A stretch of DNA of 64,000 nucleotides from Phaeoceros laevis (taxonomy: Eukaryota > Anthocerotophyta > Anthocerotopsida > Notothyladales). The notes beneath the pieces were generated by a model that saw only the letters and a list, made by a program, of their open reading frames with translations, made no database searches and was not told the origin of the DNA. The DNA is taken from assembly GCA_049999765.1 (NCBI GenBank), contig JBNGIQ010009458.1, forward strand, positions 83,258 through 147,257, given 5' to 3'. The position numbers were made by a program, and so were the translations under genes. This document shows positions 11,678-23,669 of this stretch, one piece after another (the first letter of the stretch is position 1; the number at the start of each line of letters is the position of its first letter).

Positions 11678-13420
11678 ATGTACTCGGGATCAGAATTTGG
11701 GGCTGGGAGCATGAATGGGAGGATGAGAGAACCAACTGATCCTGCAGCGGAAGAAGCTCTGCTTCGTAACGCGCAGAGGCAGCCGTTCCCGTTCGTTGAA
11801 AATTGCAGTACTCAAGGACGCTCCTCCCAGACTGTGGTATCTGACTTGGATGGAACTTTGCTCCGATCCGACAGCTCTTTCTCGTATTTCATGCAAGTCG
11901 CCTTTGAAGCTAGCGGTATCATCCGCTCCTGGATTCTGTTGACGCTGGCGCCCTTGGTCTGGTTCCTCTACCATTATGTCTCTGAGGCTGCCGGAATTCA
12001 GGTCCTCATTTTTGTGGCCTTCGCTGGACTGCGGGTGAGGGATATCGAATCCGTAGCAAGAGCTGTGCTTCCCAAGTTTTATGCCGACGATGTGCACAGC
12101 GAGTCTTGGAATGTTTTCAACTCTTTCCAGAGACGCATCCTTATCACTGCGAACCCGCGCATCATGGTGGAGCCCTTTGCCAAGGACTATTTGGGTGTAG
12201 AACATGTTATTGGCACAGAGCTTGAGCTGAAGAAGGTCTGGGGTCGGGATTACTATACTGGATTGGTATCGAAGCCTGGTGTGATGGTTGGGATCACCAA
12301 GGAGGTTGCGCTGAGACAGCATCTGGGTGACACTGTTCCAGACGTAGGGCTTGGTGACAGGCCCACAGACTTCGCATTTATGAGGATGTGCAAGGTGAGC
12401 CTGCTGAGAGGTGACGACAATTGTTTTGGTTCTGATAGAATTTGCTTTATATGTAAAATGTTTGAGGGCTGAGAACGGATTTTGGTGGCGTTGCAGGAAG
12501 GATATCTTGTGCCCAAGGATAAGAAAGTTCCCGTTGCCCGTACTTTGTGTAAGACCATGTACTTTCACGATGGCCGCCTGGTGCGCCGTCCTGAGCCTCA
12601 GGTGGCCCTGGTAACACTCCTGTGGTTGCCGATTGGATTTGTCCTTGCATTGGTGAGGATACTAGTTGCCACCAATGTGCCACGGAGCTGGGTTCCCACG
12701 GTTTACAAGCTGCTCGGCATCCGCTTGTTTGTGAAGGGCACTCCACCTCCACCTATTCGAGAAGGCCCTGGCTCAAGGGGCATCCTCTTCGTCTGCACAC
12801 ATCGCACACTTTTGGACCCCGTTTTCCTTTCTGTGGCTCTTGGTCGACATGTGACAGCGGTGACCTACAGCATCAGTCGGGTCTCGGAGGTGTTGTCGCC
12901 CATCAAGACAGTCCCTCTGACGAGAAATAAGGAAGCGGATGCTGCCAGTATCCAAAAACTGCTCAGCGAAGGAGATGTTGCGATTTGCCCTGAGGGGACC
13001 ACCTGCAGGGAGCCCTTCCTCTTACGGTTTAGTGGTCTGTTTGCAGAGTTGTCAGACCAGATTGTACCTGTGGCCATGACAAACAGGCAAAGTATGTTTC
13101 ATGCCACAACTGCAAGGGGCTGGAAGGGGATGGATCCTTTCTTCTTTTTCATGAATCCGATCCCAATGTACCAAGTCACTTTCTTGGAGAAACTGTCTCC
13201 TTCCCAGCTCAAGGGAGCCAAGTACACAGATGCCGACGGAAGAGAGAGGGAGTTGACATCGTATGATGTGGCCAATAACGTCCAAAGGCTGCTGGCAGCT
13301 GCTTTGGGATTTGAGTGCACTCGACTCACCAGGAAGGAGAAATACAACGCCCTTGCCGGAAACGACGGGTCCGTTTCCCCGTCGACCAGGAAGGTGGGAG
13401 CATCGGCTGTCGGAAGCTAG
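11678..13420 (+). CDS. GPAT: Glycerol-3-phosphate acyltransferase/phosphatase, cutin type (copy 1)
   Basis: An sn-2 acyltransferase of the land-plant GPAT4/6/8 type, which makes 2-monoacylglycerol precursors of cutin, probably at the ER. Exons 11678-12394 and 12497-13420 join in phase 0, giving 546 residues. The N-terminal HAD-like domain keeps DLDGT (motif I) and [11 protein letters not shown] (motif III Asp), so phosphatase activity is expected. The C-terminal PlsC domain has THRTLLDP (HX4D), [20 protein letters not shown] and IVPVAM. Hydrophobic segments lie after motif I and before the HX4D box. Unlike copies 2 and 3, it has no intron before [12 protein letters not shown]. The first in-frame ATG was used as start. 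It carries a short insertion (about [15 protein letters not shown]) before the conserved VANNVQRLL block, where copies 2 and 3 have a shorter linker. Confidence 0.95.
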
Positions 13421-14437
13421 CCATCTAGCTTGCCGAGTGATTTTGGGTGCCCATACGAGTTAAATTTCTGGGGACCAGATCGATCAGATGGGTTGATGGC
13501 TCACGGAGTACTCGTCTGCTTCGTCAACGCGTTCACGGATTTCCTGACTGTGGTCTTGCAACCTACTGCTGCCAATTGGGGTAGCTTTGTGTAGTTGAGA
13601 AGTGCAATATGGCTGCTTTTGTGTAGCAAATGGAAGTATAGTGTGCTGCACCGCAGTGTAGCTCATGATCAGATGTGAACGGATTTCTCGTTGTAAATAC
13701 ACGGAAACAGACAGCGATTTTCAGAGTCGCTCTGTCTTGTGTGTCTCCCACCATGTTGATATACGAAAGCCCTTGCCCACAAACATTCGGTTACATTGAC
13801 GCCATGCCTGATTTGTTGCGTTGTTCTCTGCCATGCAGTCTCGACTAACCAAAAATGTGAGAGAGCTTCCAAGGTTAGAATTGAATACGGTTTCTCACCG
13901 ATCCTACGAACAGGCACGAAGCACAAGTCGATAGCACTAGCTATAGACTACAACGATGGTGGAAAATTGGGACGAAGCTGCTGTCTGGTTCACGAGCGCT
14001 TTGTTGAGAGGCAGCACCGACGGACAGTGATGAGGCACGTGAACTGCGACCCTTGGCAGTTCCAAGGCAAAGTGCGGCTGCTGGCAGCACATACGCTTTT
14101 CTCTTGGAGGCTTCCGCAATCGGGTGCTGGCACGGATCACGTTGCGCGCAAGTGACGAGCTATGCTGGACGAGGAGCTTAGACATCCATGTGCATCCGTC
14201 ACAGTCCTGGGAGCGTGATCTCCTTCACTACCTCCAAGACCCACAGACGGGACCCGGGACGCTATGTCGTTTCGGATCGTGGCAGGATCACAGGCTTGTT
14301 TCCTTCACATCTGCCAATGCTTTCACTTGCAGCCAGTTTGCTTTCCCCTACGAACGACAGTTTGTATTAGGCCAGGGATGTGTCTGGTGCCTAGTTGCCG
14401 ATGCGTCCCTGTCTGGTGAATCTGGACACAGGACGCA
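13421..14437. other. Intergenic stretch, nothing recognised
   Basis: The GPAT 3' UTR and the upstream region of the FYVE-SYLF gene lie here. The open frames are short and overlapping, with no domain or splice-consistent extension. Confidence 0.5.
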
Positions 14438-16317
14438 ATGGAGGTTGTCGACCTGGCTGTTGGTGTTGCGCTGACAGCGCCCGGTGCAGACAAGGACACG
14501 TCCTTTCGAGAGGACCAGCCAGCACACTCGGCAACCCTATTAGCTGCATCTGTGGATGAAGTTGCTCGCTGCGAGACCCCGTCCGCCGACGACTCTGGCG
14601 CCTGGGTCAGGGTATCACGTGCCTGTGAAGAAGATGCAGCAACATTGCAGGAAAGCTTTCACAAGAAAGTGGCCTTCACGGAACCTTTGGACACCAGTCC
14701 CACTGCTGCCAAAGGAAAACTGTGGACTGCTCTGAGGAGCACATTCTCAGCAGGGGGTAGTACGGGGGTAGCTGAAAGCGAGGGCCGGCAAGTCGCCAAT
14801 TCGGCATCTCCAGCGGATGGGGAAAAGGCCCAACCTCCCAAGGCATGTTTCAGCCATGCCCTCACTTGCACGGAAGAAGTGCCGACGGCCTTCAGAGGCA
14901 TCCTTGATGCAGAACCCCCGCAGTGGATGCCTGATAGCTCTGCCTTCGCTTGTATGCAATGCGGGGAGGCATTTCGGCCTCTCAGTTGCGGCAGGCACCA
15001 TTGCCGGTTTTGTGGAGGGCTGTTTTGCCGTTCTTGCTCAAGTGCCAGGTGCTTGATGCCTGTCAGATTCCGGTGCAGGGATCCGCAGCGGGTATGTGAC
15101 AGTTGTTACGAGAGGCTGGAGCCAGTGCAGTCTGCACTCGTGACCACTGTCAGCTATGCCTCCCAAGTTGCCACACATGATGTGACCGACCTGAGCTGCA
15201 TGAGGGGATGGTTAAACAGCCCTGTTGGGCTGTCAATGCAGCAAGAGATCTATAAGGCCACTAATACTCTGCGGCATTACACCCAACAGGTGCTGCTCCT
15301 TGTGCCCCAACTGACCTCGCTAGATTCCTATCTGTAATGGACATGCTTTGCACGTGATATCATGTGTTTGGTCATCGGCATACACATTGATGCACTGGGT
15401 ATCATTCGTCCCCAGATGCAGTGGCGCAATGTGACAGTTCTTTAAGATGAGTTCGGGCAATCCTTAACTGCTACAGATTGGAATGCTAGAGCCAGAGAAA
15501 TCCATCCCGGACTCTGTGTTGCGAGGGGCAAAAGGGCTTGCCATCATCACAGAGATTAAAGCTGGGATAATAGTGACATACAAGGTGGGGACTGGGCTTG
15601 TTGTTGCTCGAAGGGTGGATGGTACCTGGTCTTCGCCATCAGCAATTGTGTCATGTGGCCTTGGTTGGGGCCCTCAGGTAAATAGATCTGACCCGGTTTG
15701 TACTCGTGAGGCCCCACCTTTCTTTCCAGGTTTACACCATCCGTATTCAACCTGTCTGAGGTTGACCTTGTAATCCTGGTCTCATATGACAGGTCGGTGG
15801 CGAGCTAACGGATTTCATCATTGTGTTGCAAACCAAGAGGGCAGTCAAGGCTTTTGGAGGCAGAGTCCATTTGTCCATGGGTGCTGGCCTGAGTGCAGCA
15901 GTTGGGCCTCTAGGCAGAGTGGCAGAGGCAGATCTCAGAGCTGGCGACGGGGGTGCTGCTGCCTGCTACACCTACAGCTTTAGCAAAGGTTTTTTCCTAG
16001 GATGGTGTTGAATCTGTTCACATGGATGCCCATGAACATCTATGAGAACCACTTTTCTTTCTCACCGCATCGTCGGCTTATGAACTCCGCCTTATCAGCC
16101 TTTACTTTGTGCTGATTCAGGAGCATTTGTAGGATGCTCGTTGGAAGGCAATGTGGTTGCAACCAGGTATGCTATCAATACAAACTTCTATGGCGACCCT
16201 TGCGTCACGGGGCAGGATATTCTTTTTGGGCCTGTGCCCAGACCGAAGGCTGCGGCACCGTTATACTCTGTGCTGAACGCCCTGTTCGAGAAGGTAGATG
16301 TCCAGGCCGAATCATAA
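14438..16317 (+). CDS. CFS1: FYVE and SYLF domain protein, CFS1-like
   Basis: Exons 14438-15289, 15477-15677, 15793-15988 and 16121-16317 close in phase and give 481 residues. The first 160 residues look disordered. A FYVE zinc finger follows, with WMPD, paired CxxC motifs, the RHHCRFCG signature and a closing RVCDSCY; this class binds phosphatidylinositol 3-phosphate on endosomes. The C-terminal half is a SYLF (Ysc84-type) lipid-binding domain: GAKGLAIITEIKAG, GLGWGPQVGGELTDF, SMGAGLSAAVGPLGR and FYGDPCVTGQDILFG. The same order is known from Arabidopsis CFS1, an endosome/autophagy-related protein; that role is carried over by homology. The SYLF domain is spread across exons 2-4. The start is the ATG at the head of the long exon. 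Confidence 0.93.
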
Positions 16318-16734
16318 ACATCTGAGAACACCCCAGAACTGAATGGAGCTATCGAGTTTTCAACTTCTCGTAGTATTTCTTGTGCTATTGTTGTAATTTC
16401 TGGAGTATTGGCTCACTCAACTTCTTGTACTATTGCTGTAATTTTGGACTATTGGCATGAGGTCCCATATGGCAAGAAATGATATCTGCAAAAAGATTTG
16501 GAATTTTATTGCTAGGTTCTAGGTTTCCTTGCAACTACAAGCCTCCTTGGAAGGTACTTTTGGCTATCTATCCCACAGATTTTGTCTCTATTTATAGATT
16601 GAAGTATAGTTAGTTGTGTCAACTTGTGTGTAATGAGTATATTCAAATTACTTCCATAGAAATCCTTGAGTCGACCACCATCTTGATTGTCTAGGTACAA
16701 ATGTATTGTTTCATAAAATTTAATGGTAGCTTGG
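16318..16734. other. AT-rich stretch before an assembly gap
   Basis: It contains the CFS1-like 3' UTR, in which a segment with cttgtactattg is roughly duplicated at 16360-16450. No gene is seen. The last 34 bp are in frame with the open frame beyond the gap, which may be chance. Confidence 0.4.
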
Positions 16735-17134
16735 NNNNNNNNNNNNNNNNNNNNNNNNNNNNNNNNNNNNNNNNNNNNNNNNNNNNNNNNNNNNNNNNNN
16801 NNNNNNNNNNNNNNNNNNNNNNNNNNNNNNNNNNNNNNNNNNNNNNNNNNNNNNNNNNNNNNNNNNNNNNNNNNNNNNNNNNNNNNNNNNNNNNNNNNNN
16901 NNNNNNNNNNNNNNNNNNNNNNNNNNNNNNNNNNNNNNNNNNNNNNNNNNNNNNNNNNNNNNNNNNNNNNNNNNNNNNNNNNNNNNNNNNNNNNNNNNNN
17001 NNNNNNNNNNNNNNNNNNNNNNNNNNNNNNNNNNNNNNNNNNNNNNNNNNNNNNNNNNNNNNNNNNNNNNNNNNNNNNNNNNNNNNNNNNNNNNNNNNNN
17101 NNNNNNNNNNNNNNNNNNNNNNNNNNNNNNNNNN
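16735..17134. other. Assembly gap (400 N)
   Basis: The round number suggests an estimated or placeholder size. The open frame starting directly after it has no visible start, so the 5' part of that gene lies in or before the gap. Confidence 0.98.
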
Positions 17135-20100
17135 CTTTGAAATTGTCAATGAGCCTAATGCCACTATTCATGCGTCTTTAGAAATTGTTAACTCGAGCTT
17201 AACTAAATCTATAGAGATGCTCAATAAAGATAAATTTAACTTGAACAAGGATGAAAAAGAGACAAAGTTTAATCACACAACGTCCACACCTTCCTTGGTA
17301 CACTGTATCGGGAAGAAAATAAAAGAGAAAATTGAACCGAAGGTAATAAGTACGAATGGAAAAGAAACAAAATATGGACAAGAACAAGGAAGTTTTGCAG
17401 AGGATCAAAAAAATGTGAACCTCTTCGAAAACAAGAATATAGTTCAGCTTCCAAACAATGAAGGAGCAGTGAAAAGTTTGTTTCAACAATCTGTAGCTTC
17501 GATGCGCAGTGATGAATCAGATGAAGATTCAGACATGGAATACAGAAAATTCGAAGAATGTGAAAAACTTCTTGATGATCATATTGTGTATCCACTTGTT
17601 TGTGAAAACATGAACCATACAGAAGTGCAAAAATTGGAAATAAGTAGATGTCAAGTACAACAACCTAATACTTTTTCCAGAAATATAGATGAGGTTCGAA
17701 AATCTCAAGAATCCAGTGTATTATTCAAATGCTCAGTTGCATCAATTTGCAGTGATTTTAGTGACGAATTTGAAGACAACGAAGATTTTGGAGGTGCTTC
17801 TATTTCCAAACATATAGTACCTACCAAATTCAATGTATCTCTAAATTTTGCATCTTCTCAATGCAGTACGACTTTATTGAATACTCAGTATGACAATGAA
17901 AGAAAACCACAAGTTTTAAATCCGGATGATGGTAAACTAAAAGTCTCAAATAGGTTACCATGTGACATAAATAATGGAAATAATATGACACAACTAGAGG
18001 AACCTATGGATTGTACATCCTCTCCATTACATCATGCCAGCAGAACAACTTCTCTATGTAAGGCACAAAGGACAATTAATATTCCAGTTACTAAGAAGTC
18101 CGATGAACAAGAAACACAACAAATACATGAACTAAGAAGTGATGAAAATTTTCAAAATCCTTGTACCCAATCAGCAGAATACGAAGACCGAGATACACAA
18201 GTTTTGTTCAAACCCTTGTCGAAAATCGTTGACACAAATAATAGAGAGCGTAAAAATACATACATAAACCAAGGCGATCAAACTTTGGATCCTAATTTAG
18301 AAGAGGTTCAATCTATTGATGAAAGAATAGTAGATGTAGAAACATCTCATATGCATTATTCATGTGAAAATGCAGGAGCATTACAAGGTATTTCAACAAC
18401 CTCAGCACAATATACGATTCCGATATCTCCAGCTAAAAGTACAAATGAAAAATATGATATGAATATTGGACTAGTAGATAATTCGATAGATATTCTATCT
18501 GAAGACAGTAGTGTATCTTCCATTAATGCAGGCTCCAAATACATTGCATCAAAACAATATAACATGGTTACTCAAAGAACTTTTCCATCTCTAGATCTTT
18601 CTATTTTGAATGTCTATGACATGTTATCGAATATGGATAAGAGAAAGGAAGAGCATATTACTCCACATTCTTCTGTTGACGTAAATCTATCTAGCTCTTC
18701 CTTAGTAGGAGCCATAGCCAGAAAAGCTTTTGATGAGAAAGCTGTCAATGAAAAAAATACTAGTCTCATCAACTTATCTTCTTTTGTTGACGTAAATCTA
18801 TCTGGCTCTCCTTTAGCAGGAAGTACAGCCGGAAAAGCTTTTGATGAGAAAGTTGTCAATGAAAAGCATACTAGTCTCATCAACTATGCTTCTTCTGTTG
18901 ACGTAAATCTATCTGGCTCTCCTTTAGCAGGAAGTATAGCCGGAAAAGCTTTTAAAGAGAAACCTCTCAATGAAAAATATACTAGTCTCATCAACTATGC
19001 TTCTTCTGTTGACATAANNNNNNNNNNNNNNNNNNNNNNNNNNNNNNNNNNNNNNNNNNNNNNNNNNNNNNNNNNNNNNNNNNNNNNNNNNNNNNNNNNN
19101 NNNNNNNNNNNNNNNNNATACTAGTCTCATCAACTATGCTTCTTCTGTTGACATAAATCTATCTGGCTCTCCTTTAGCGGGAAGTATAGCCGGAAAAGCT
19201 TTTAGAGAGAAACCTCTCAATGAAAAACATACTAGTCTCATCAACTATGCTAGTGATCCAGTTATCACATCTACAACGCATGCAAACTCCGACAATAATA
19301 TACAGCTGGAACAACTTAGAGGTCCTTATGCTGGTGATGCAGTTACCACAGCTACAACGCATGCAAACTCCAACAATAATATACAGCTTAGAGGTCCTGC
19401 AGTTACCACAGCTACAACGCATGCAAACTCCAACAATAATATACAGCTTAGAGGTCCTGCGTCTTTCACTAATGAAATGATATCTTGTCATAGTACTCTA
19501 CAAAACACGATTGCACAATTCAAAGAACCAACTTCGTCTTTTCCCATGTCATTGGAAATAGCCAATCACGGTCATACCTCGACTGCTGCACATTATCATA
19601 AGATAAATTCTCCACATATATTTGAGTCGCAAGGCAAATCAAAAGATGGATTTTTGGGAAAAGTTGATGGAGAATTCATTCATGAGAACAAACCCAAAGA
19701 CGATCTTACTGGGAACTTACAAAACAACCAAGACACCAAGATTGTAGTGAGGAAGTCATTATCTTCACTTTCCTCAAAACTAGTGGTGGAAGGTCAAGAA
19801 ACTATAAAGCGCATAACAGCTAAAATACAAGAGGAGTTGAAATATAATGATCAAGCAAGGGTACCACAAGGTTTGTGGCATGAAAAAGAGGTTGGAAACT
19901 ATGAACAAACAAGATTCTCATCCCATCATGCAGTATTGCAGAGGCAAACTTATGAGAACTACAATATGAATTTTGATGAAGACATTGTTAATGAGGATCA
20001 GCTCTACATGGAATCACATCCAGATGCAAATTCAGTTGCTATCGAAAATCTAATTGTTGAAAACCACAATCACAATAATCATTACAACAAAACATATGAA

Positions 20101-20658
20101 ACTGACCAAAAACAACTTAAAGAATACGCTCACGACATAAGAAAATCCAACTCATATCAATTAGTCGATGATGAAAATGTTTCATCCAAAGATAAGGTGC
20201 TTGAGTTTCCTAGTTGTGCTAAAGATTTAACATCCATTGGAGACTCCAATACTCTAAAATCTTACAATTGTCTTGACCCACCTAATAGCTTCGGTTCAAA
20301 TGATTTGTGTGCCAAACATGGGTCACGCATGTTTATAGATGTTCAAACACCACAACATATAGCAAGGACATGTACTCCCATACTTTTCTCAGACAGAAGT
20401 TCATGCTTTGAAATTGCACACCACGTTTCAGAAGGTGATGATGAAGACGTAAACAATAAAGTTCTTTGGAATCAAATATTATCTCCGTATGATGACTTAT
20501 CCAAATTGGATAATCATCAAAATTCATCAAAAATACATGCTGAATTTGAAAAGTACAAAACTAATATAATGTCTATAGCTAAAGAAGAAGAGAATACATT
20601 TGCTGTATCAAGGGATGAGGAACACTACAATCATGGCAAAGTAATAACAATAGTTTGA
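17135..20658 (+). CDS. Large AT-rich open frame, unrecognised, with internal repeats (5' end missing)
   Basis: The frame is open from the gap at 17134 to TGA at 20656-20658, interrupted only by a 100-N gap (19018-19117) whose true length appears to be a multiple of three. About 1,150 residues are visible, rich in Asn, Ser, Lys, Glu and Asp. Acidic SDESDEDSDMEY-like patches and no membrane segment suggest a disordered intracellular protein. It holds a 37-residue tandem repeat (core VDVNLSGSPLAG) and a 20-residue repeat (core THANSNNNIQL). Codons are strongly A/T-ending, unlike neighbouring genes. I recognise no domain. A donor at GGCAAA|gtaata just before the stop allows splicing into the exons that follow, so this may be the giant 5' exon of the gene ending at 22424. 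A transposon origin is not excluded, but no reverse transcriptase or transposase motif is visible. Confidence 0.6.
18664..19250 (+). repeat. 111-bp (37-residue) in-frame tandem repeat
   Basis: Copies begin with gttgacgtaaat or gttgacataaat at 18675, 18786, 18897, 19008 and, after the gap, 19147. The spacing is exactly 111 bp before the gap. Each copy encodes a variant of NLSGSPLAGSIAGKAF followed by NEKYTSLINYASS. The last copy diverges near 19250. Confidence 0.95.
19018..19117. other. Assembly gap (100 N) inside the 111-bp repeat
   Basis: The gap is a placeholder. The flanking repeat phase implies 72 bp (or 72 plus n times 111) rather than 100 bp, which also restores a single reading frame. 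Confidence 0.9.
19256..19460 (+). repeat. 60-bp (20-residue) in-frame repeat, three copies
   Basis: Units at about 19261, 19342 and 19402 share acaacgcatgcaaactcc and caataatatacagct. The second and third are 60 bp apart and almost identical. The first is longer by an insertion (LEQ and YAGD in the protein). Confidence 0.9.
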
Positions 20659-20750
20659 ACATCTTTATTATGATGAAAATATTCCTTTAAAAACGGTTTA
20701 ATTTTACTTATCCAAAAGACTCCTAAGCTAATGGTTTAACTTTTGATTAG

Positions 20751-20783
20751 GTCCTTGCTATCCAAGACTCTCAGTGTCTAAAT
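20751..20783 (+). other. Candidate 33-nt microexon
   Basis: A phase-0 segment (VLAIQDSQCLN) is flanked by acceptor TTTTGATTAG and donor GTGAGA. It would join the large upstream open frame in phase with the exon starting at 20902. Support is by splice sites and phase only. Confidence 0.3.
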
Positions 20784-20901
20784 GTGAGAAACAGGTGATT
20801 TAGGTATTAAAAGGTTCATGTTTCAATTCAATATAAAAATATTCGAAAAAGTCTCACTAGCTTACATTTAAGATTAACAAAAAACACCATATAACTAAGA
20901 G

Positions 20902-22424
20902 ATGCCGCCATACAGTCTTAATGAAGTTCAACAACTTGATTTTGAGCTTGAACAACAAGAAAAAAGGCATACACAATTACTAGTGGGAACTGAGATGTTA
21001 AACCATGATAGACATGATTCTAACATCCTCAACTTCATGAAGTGAGAATATAAACTACTTTATTCAAATTATTCTATCATATGTTTGGTGAGATTATTAA
21101 GAGTTCCTCTATCTATGTGTAAAGGAAGGAGAGGTCAACTAGAAATAGGCAGACAAATTTAAAACGGACTTTGGAGACTTTAGAACACCAAGCACCTTCC
21201 TATCAGTGCAAAAGTAATTACATATATAGGAATATCAAGCTTGGACCTAATGCTCGTTACTTCACACTTTCGGTACAAAACCAGGCTGTCATGATGATGG
21301 CTTCTCTAAGTCCCTGCATATGCCACATGCGCTCAACAATCGGGCTTGGCGTGCAGGAAGCCGAAGAAGCTCTAGTGGATGAAATTCTTTCGCAGCCAGA
21401 TTTTGACGATGACACTAACGATGGCAGCAGTAAGGCATCACAGTCCACGGTAAGTGCTTCTGAGCTGCTCTCTACTTAGTCTGCTAGCATCTGGTTTCCG
21501 GACAGTTGTAACAAGTGTGTGAGGGAACAATTTGTCTGCAGAGTAGGCGTTTGAGGTAGAGGGAGAAGAGGCAGAGCGGTTAGCCGAGATCGATGCGCAG
21601 CTCCAGCAATATCGAATCCGGCATTGCTCGACTGACGCAGGTAATACGAAGTGTAAATTTCCTGAAAATTTTGTCATGGACCTGCCACCTCGTTTTTCGC
21701 GATCCTAGGCCTGAAGCTTAGGGTAAACAATTTTGCCAGTGTTTGCCGCCGTTGGAAAAGAGAACGGTTGGAGCAGGCCACCACCCGATGCAGAGAACAG
21801 CTCATCAAATGGCAGCTCAAAGCATCACTCGAACGGGAAACCACCGTCTCTGGCCTCCGTGAGAACTGCTGTCTCAGACTATTTGATGGAGAGCAGGGAA
21901 AGGCGAGAGCATCAAGAGAAAACAGAGGTGAGTAGATACCAGCAGTTGATGTGATATAGATGTCCTTACTTCCGGTCCAACACCTGGGTCTCTGGGACTC
22001 GGGGCTCTCCTGTATGCACCTTTGTTGTAACGTAAAACAACTTCAACGGTGACAAATGTTACTTCCCTACAGTCAGTCGTCACACCCGGATTTGTTTCTC
22101 TGAGCACAGGGGATTGACCGAAGAATACGAGAGATTCAGACTTCCGCCCTTCCCCTGCCTATTCCAGAGGAGCAGCTGGCTCAGCTTGTAAGCTACCTAG
22201 ATCTTTCTGCAAACTTGTATCTCTTGTAAACTGGAGTTGCCAAATATTCATCACGTAGATCAGTTTTGGAAGGTGCAAGTCTCATTCTTTGGATGTGCTT
22301 GTATTGAAAGCAGATTCTGGACTGCGAAATGGAGCGAAGGCTTTTGCAAGACCAGACACCTAGGCTTGCACACGTGGACAGCAGAACTGGAGCACATAGC
22401 CACTTACTGGAAGCTCAAGGCTAA
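20902..22424 (+). CDS. Coiled-coil protein, unrecognised (possibly 3' part of the large upstream gene)
   Basis: Exons 20902-21041, 21125-21449, 21547-21640, 21740-21927, 22110-22187 and 22314-22424 agree in phase at every junction and end in TAA, giving about 310 residues from the ATG at 20902. Predicted coiled-coil stretches include LNEVQQLDFELEQQEKRH, EEAERLAEIDAQLQQYR and YLMESRERREHQEKTE. The middle is Ser/Asn-rich, and the tail carries LDCEMERRLLQDQ. The acceptor dinucleotide lies directly before the ATG, so 20902 may be an internal exon start rather than the translation start. The first two exons are AT-rich like the upstream frame; the later ones have ordinary composition. The domain family is not recognised. 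Confidence 0.65.
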
Positions 22425-23176
22425 CAACTCCTGATGGGAAACAGTTTCAATCTCAGTGAGTCGGTTTCCTCCTCGGGTCCTCTAGCTCTCCTGCTCCAGG
22501 ATCTCAACTTCTCCACGCAACAACCACCGGGTGCACAGTAGTGCCAACAATTACGCAGAAGCTTGTGCAGAGAGGACATGCATCCTTGTCACCACATCCG
22601 GTGCCGACACTTAAAACTGTGGGAGCATTATCATGACAGTCTCAAGGGCTCCAAGGAGCAGCTTTGAACACCACCCTGCACCTTCAAGGGTCGTGTGAAG
22701 ATTAGCTTAGGGGCAAATTCGAGTGAATCTGCGTACAAAGTAGTACTTGAGGAATTTCGTGTGACACGGCCATGGTCAGCGGTGGTTGTCCCCGCTAGCT
22801 TTAGATGACAGCTAAAAGGTCTAGTCCTTCCTTCGGCTTCATTGATCGTCTCTGGCCCTGGCTGGGGAGAAGTGTGCGGGACTCTGACTGACGCAACAGC
22901 CAGCTAGCTGTACATGTGGGGTTGTTCAGGCATTCAAGGCTGTGACGATGGTCTGCCGACTCGCTCCAAACCCGACAGACGCCATGAGCCAAACTGGAGG
23001 TTGAAGTCCCCGGCCTTGCCTATCTATCAGTCCAACGCTCAAGCTCCTTATGGCTATTCCTCAATAATTCCTGTACACCTACGTTGAAGAAAGAAGACGA
23101 GGGACATTTGTTACCAATCTACTCAAAAGACATAGTTATTTTAGAATTTTTAAAGTCTAGGAGAATTAGTTATATT
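22425..23176. other. Intergenic stretch, nothing recognised
   Basis: Probable 3' UTR of the coiled-coil gene followed by unique sequence. No frame is supported. Confidence 0.4.
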
Positions 23177-23247
23177 GCACCGGTGGTCTAGTGGTAGAAT
23201 AGTACCCTGCCACGGTACAGACCCGGGTTCGATTCCCGGCCGGTGCA
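23177..23247 (+). tRNA. trnG-GCC: tRNA-Gly (GCC)
   Basis: A 71-nt cloverleaf with acceptor arms gcaccgg/ccggtgc, A box tggtctagtggt, anticodon loop ctGCCac and B box ggttcgattcc. No intron and no encoded CCA. A T run (cttttg, about 23270) can serve as the Pol III terminator. It is identical to the copy at 34367-34437. Confidence 0.97.
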
Positions 23248-23669
23248 TGATCTACTGTAGAATACAAATCTTTTGTTGTGTGGACTGATATGTGTGATAA
23301 TCTTGATCTATATTGGGATACGACTGAAGGAGCGGGTGTGTCCGGGTGTATCATGACTCAGTGTGTCTGCCATCGTTTTACTTTCTTATCCGTGACCGGA
23401 CGCATTGGGTGTAGACTAATAATGCATCAATATGCTGGTGCGTGCCCCGTTGAGATCAGCTGGAAGGGGGCGGAACCTAGGACAACTCTCATGTAATACT
23501 CAGTCCACTTACAGCGACAGACTCCCAGAGAAGTCTGGGATCGGATCTGGGAAACGAAAAGGAACCACACCAGTAGGATAAAGGTGCCTGCAACTTGGCA
23601 GCCAGAGCCTTTATATCCAAAATTGCCAAAAAAAAGTTCGAAGAGCCTAACAACGAAACGACTCTTCTT

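Noticed and set aside
11690-12568. 292-codon minus-strand frame opposite GPAT copy 1
   Set aside because: It is antisense to a well-supported exon, runs through the intron and has no recognisable motif.
23166-23354. Minus-strand peptide containing GNRTRV-like text, and the similar one at 34378-34617
   Set aside because: These are produced by reading the antisense of the tRNA-Gly T-arm; such peptides are a common tRNA artefact.
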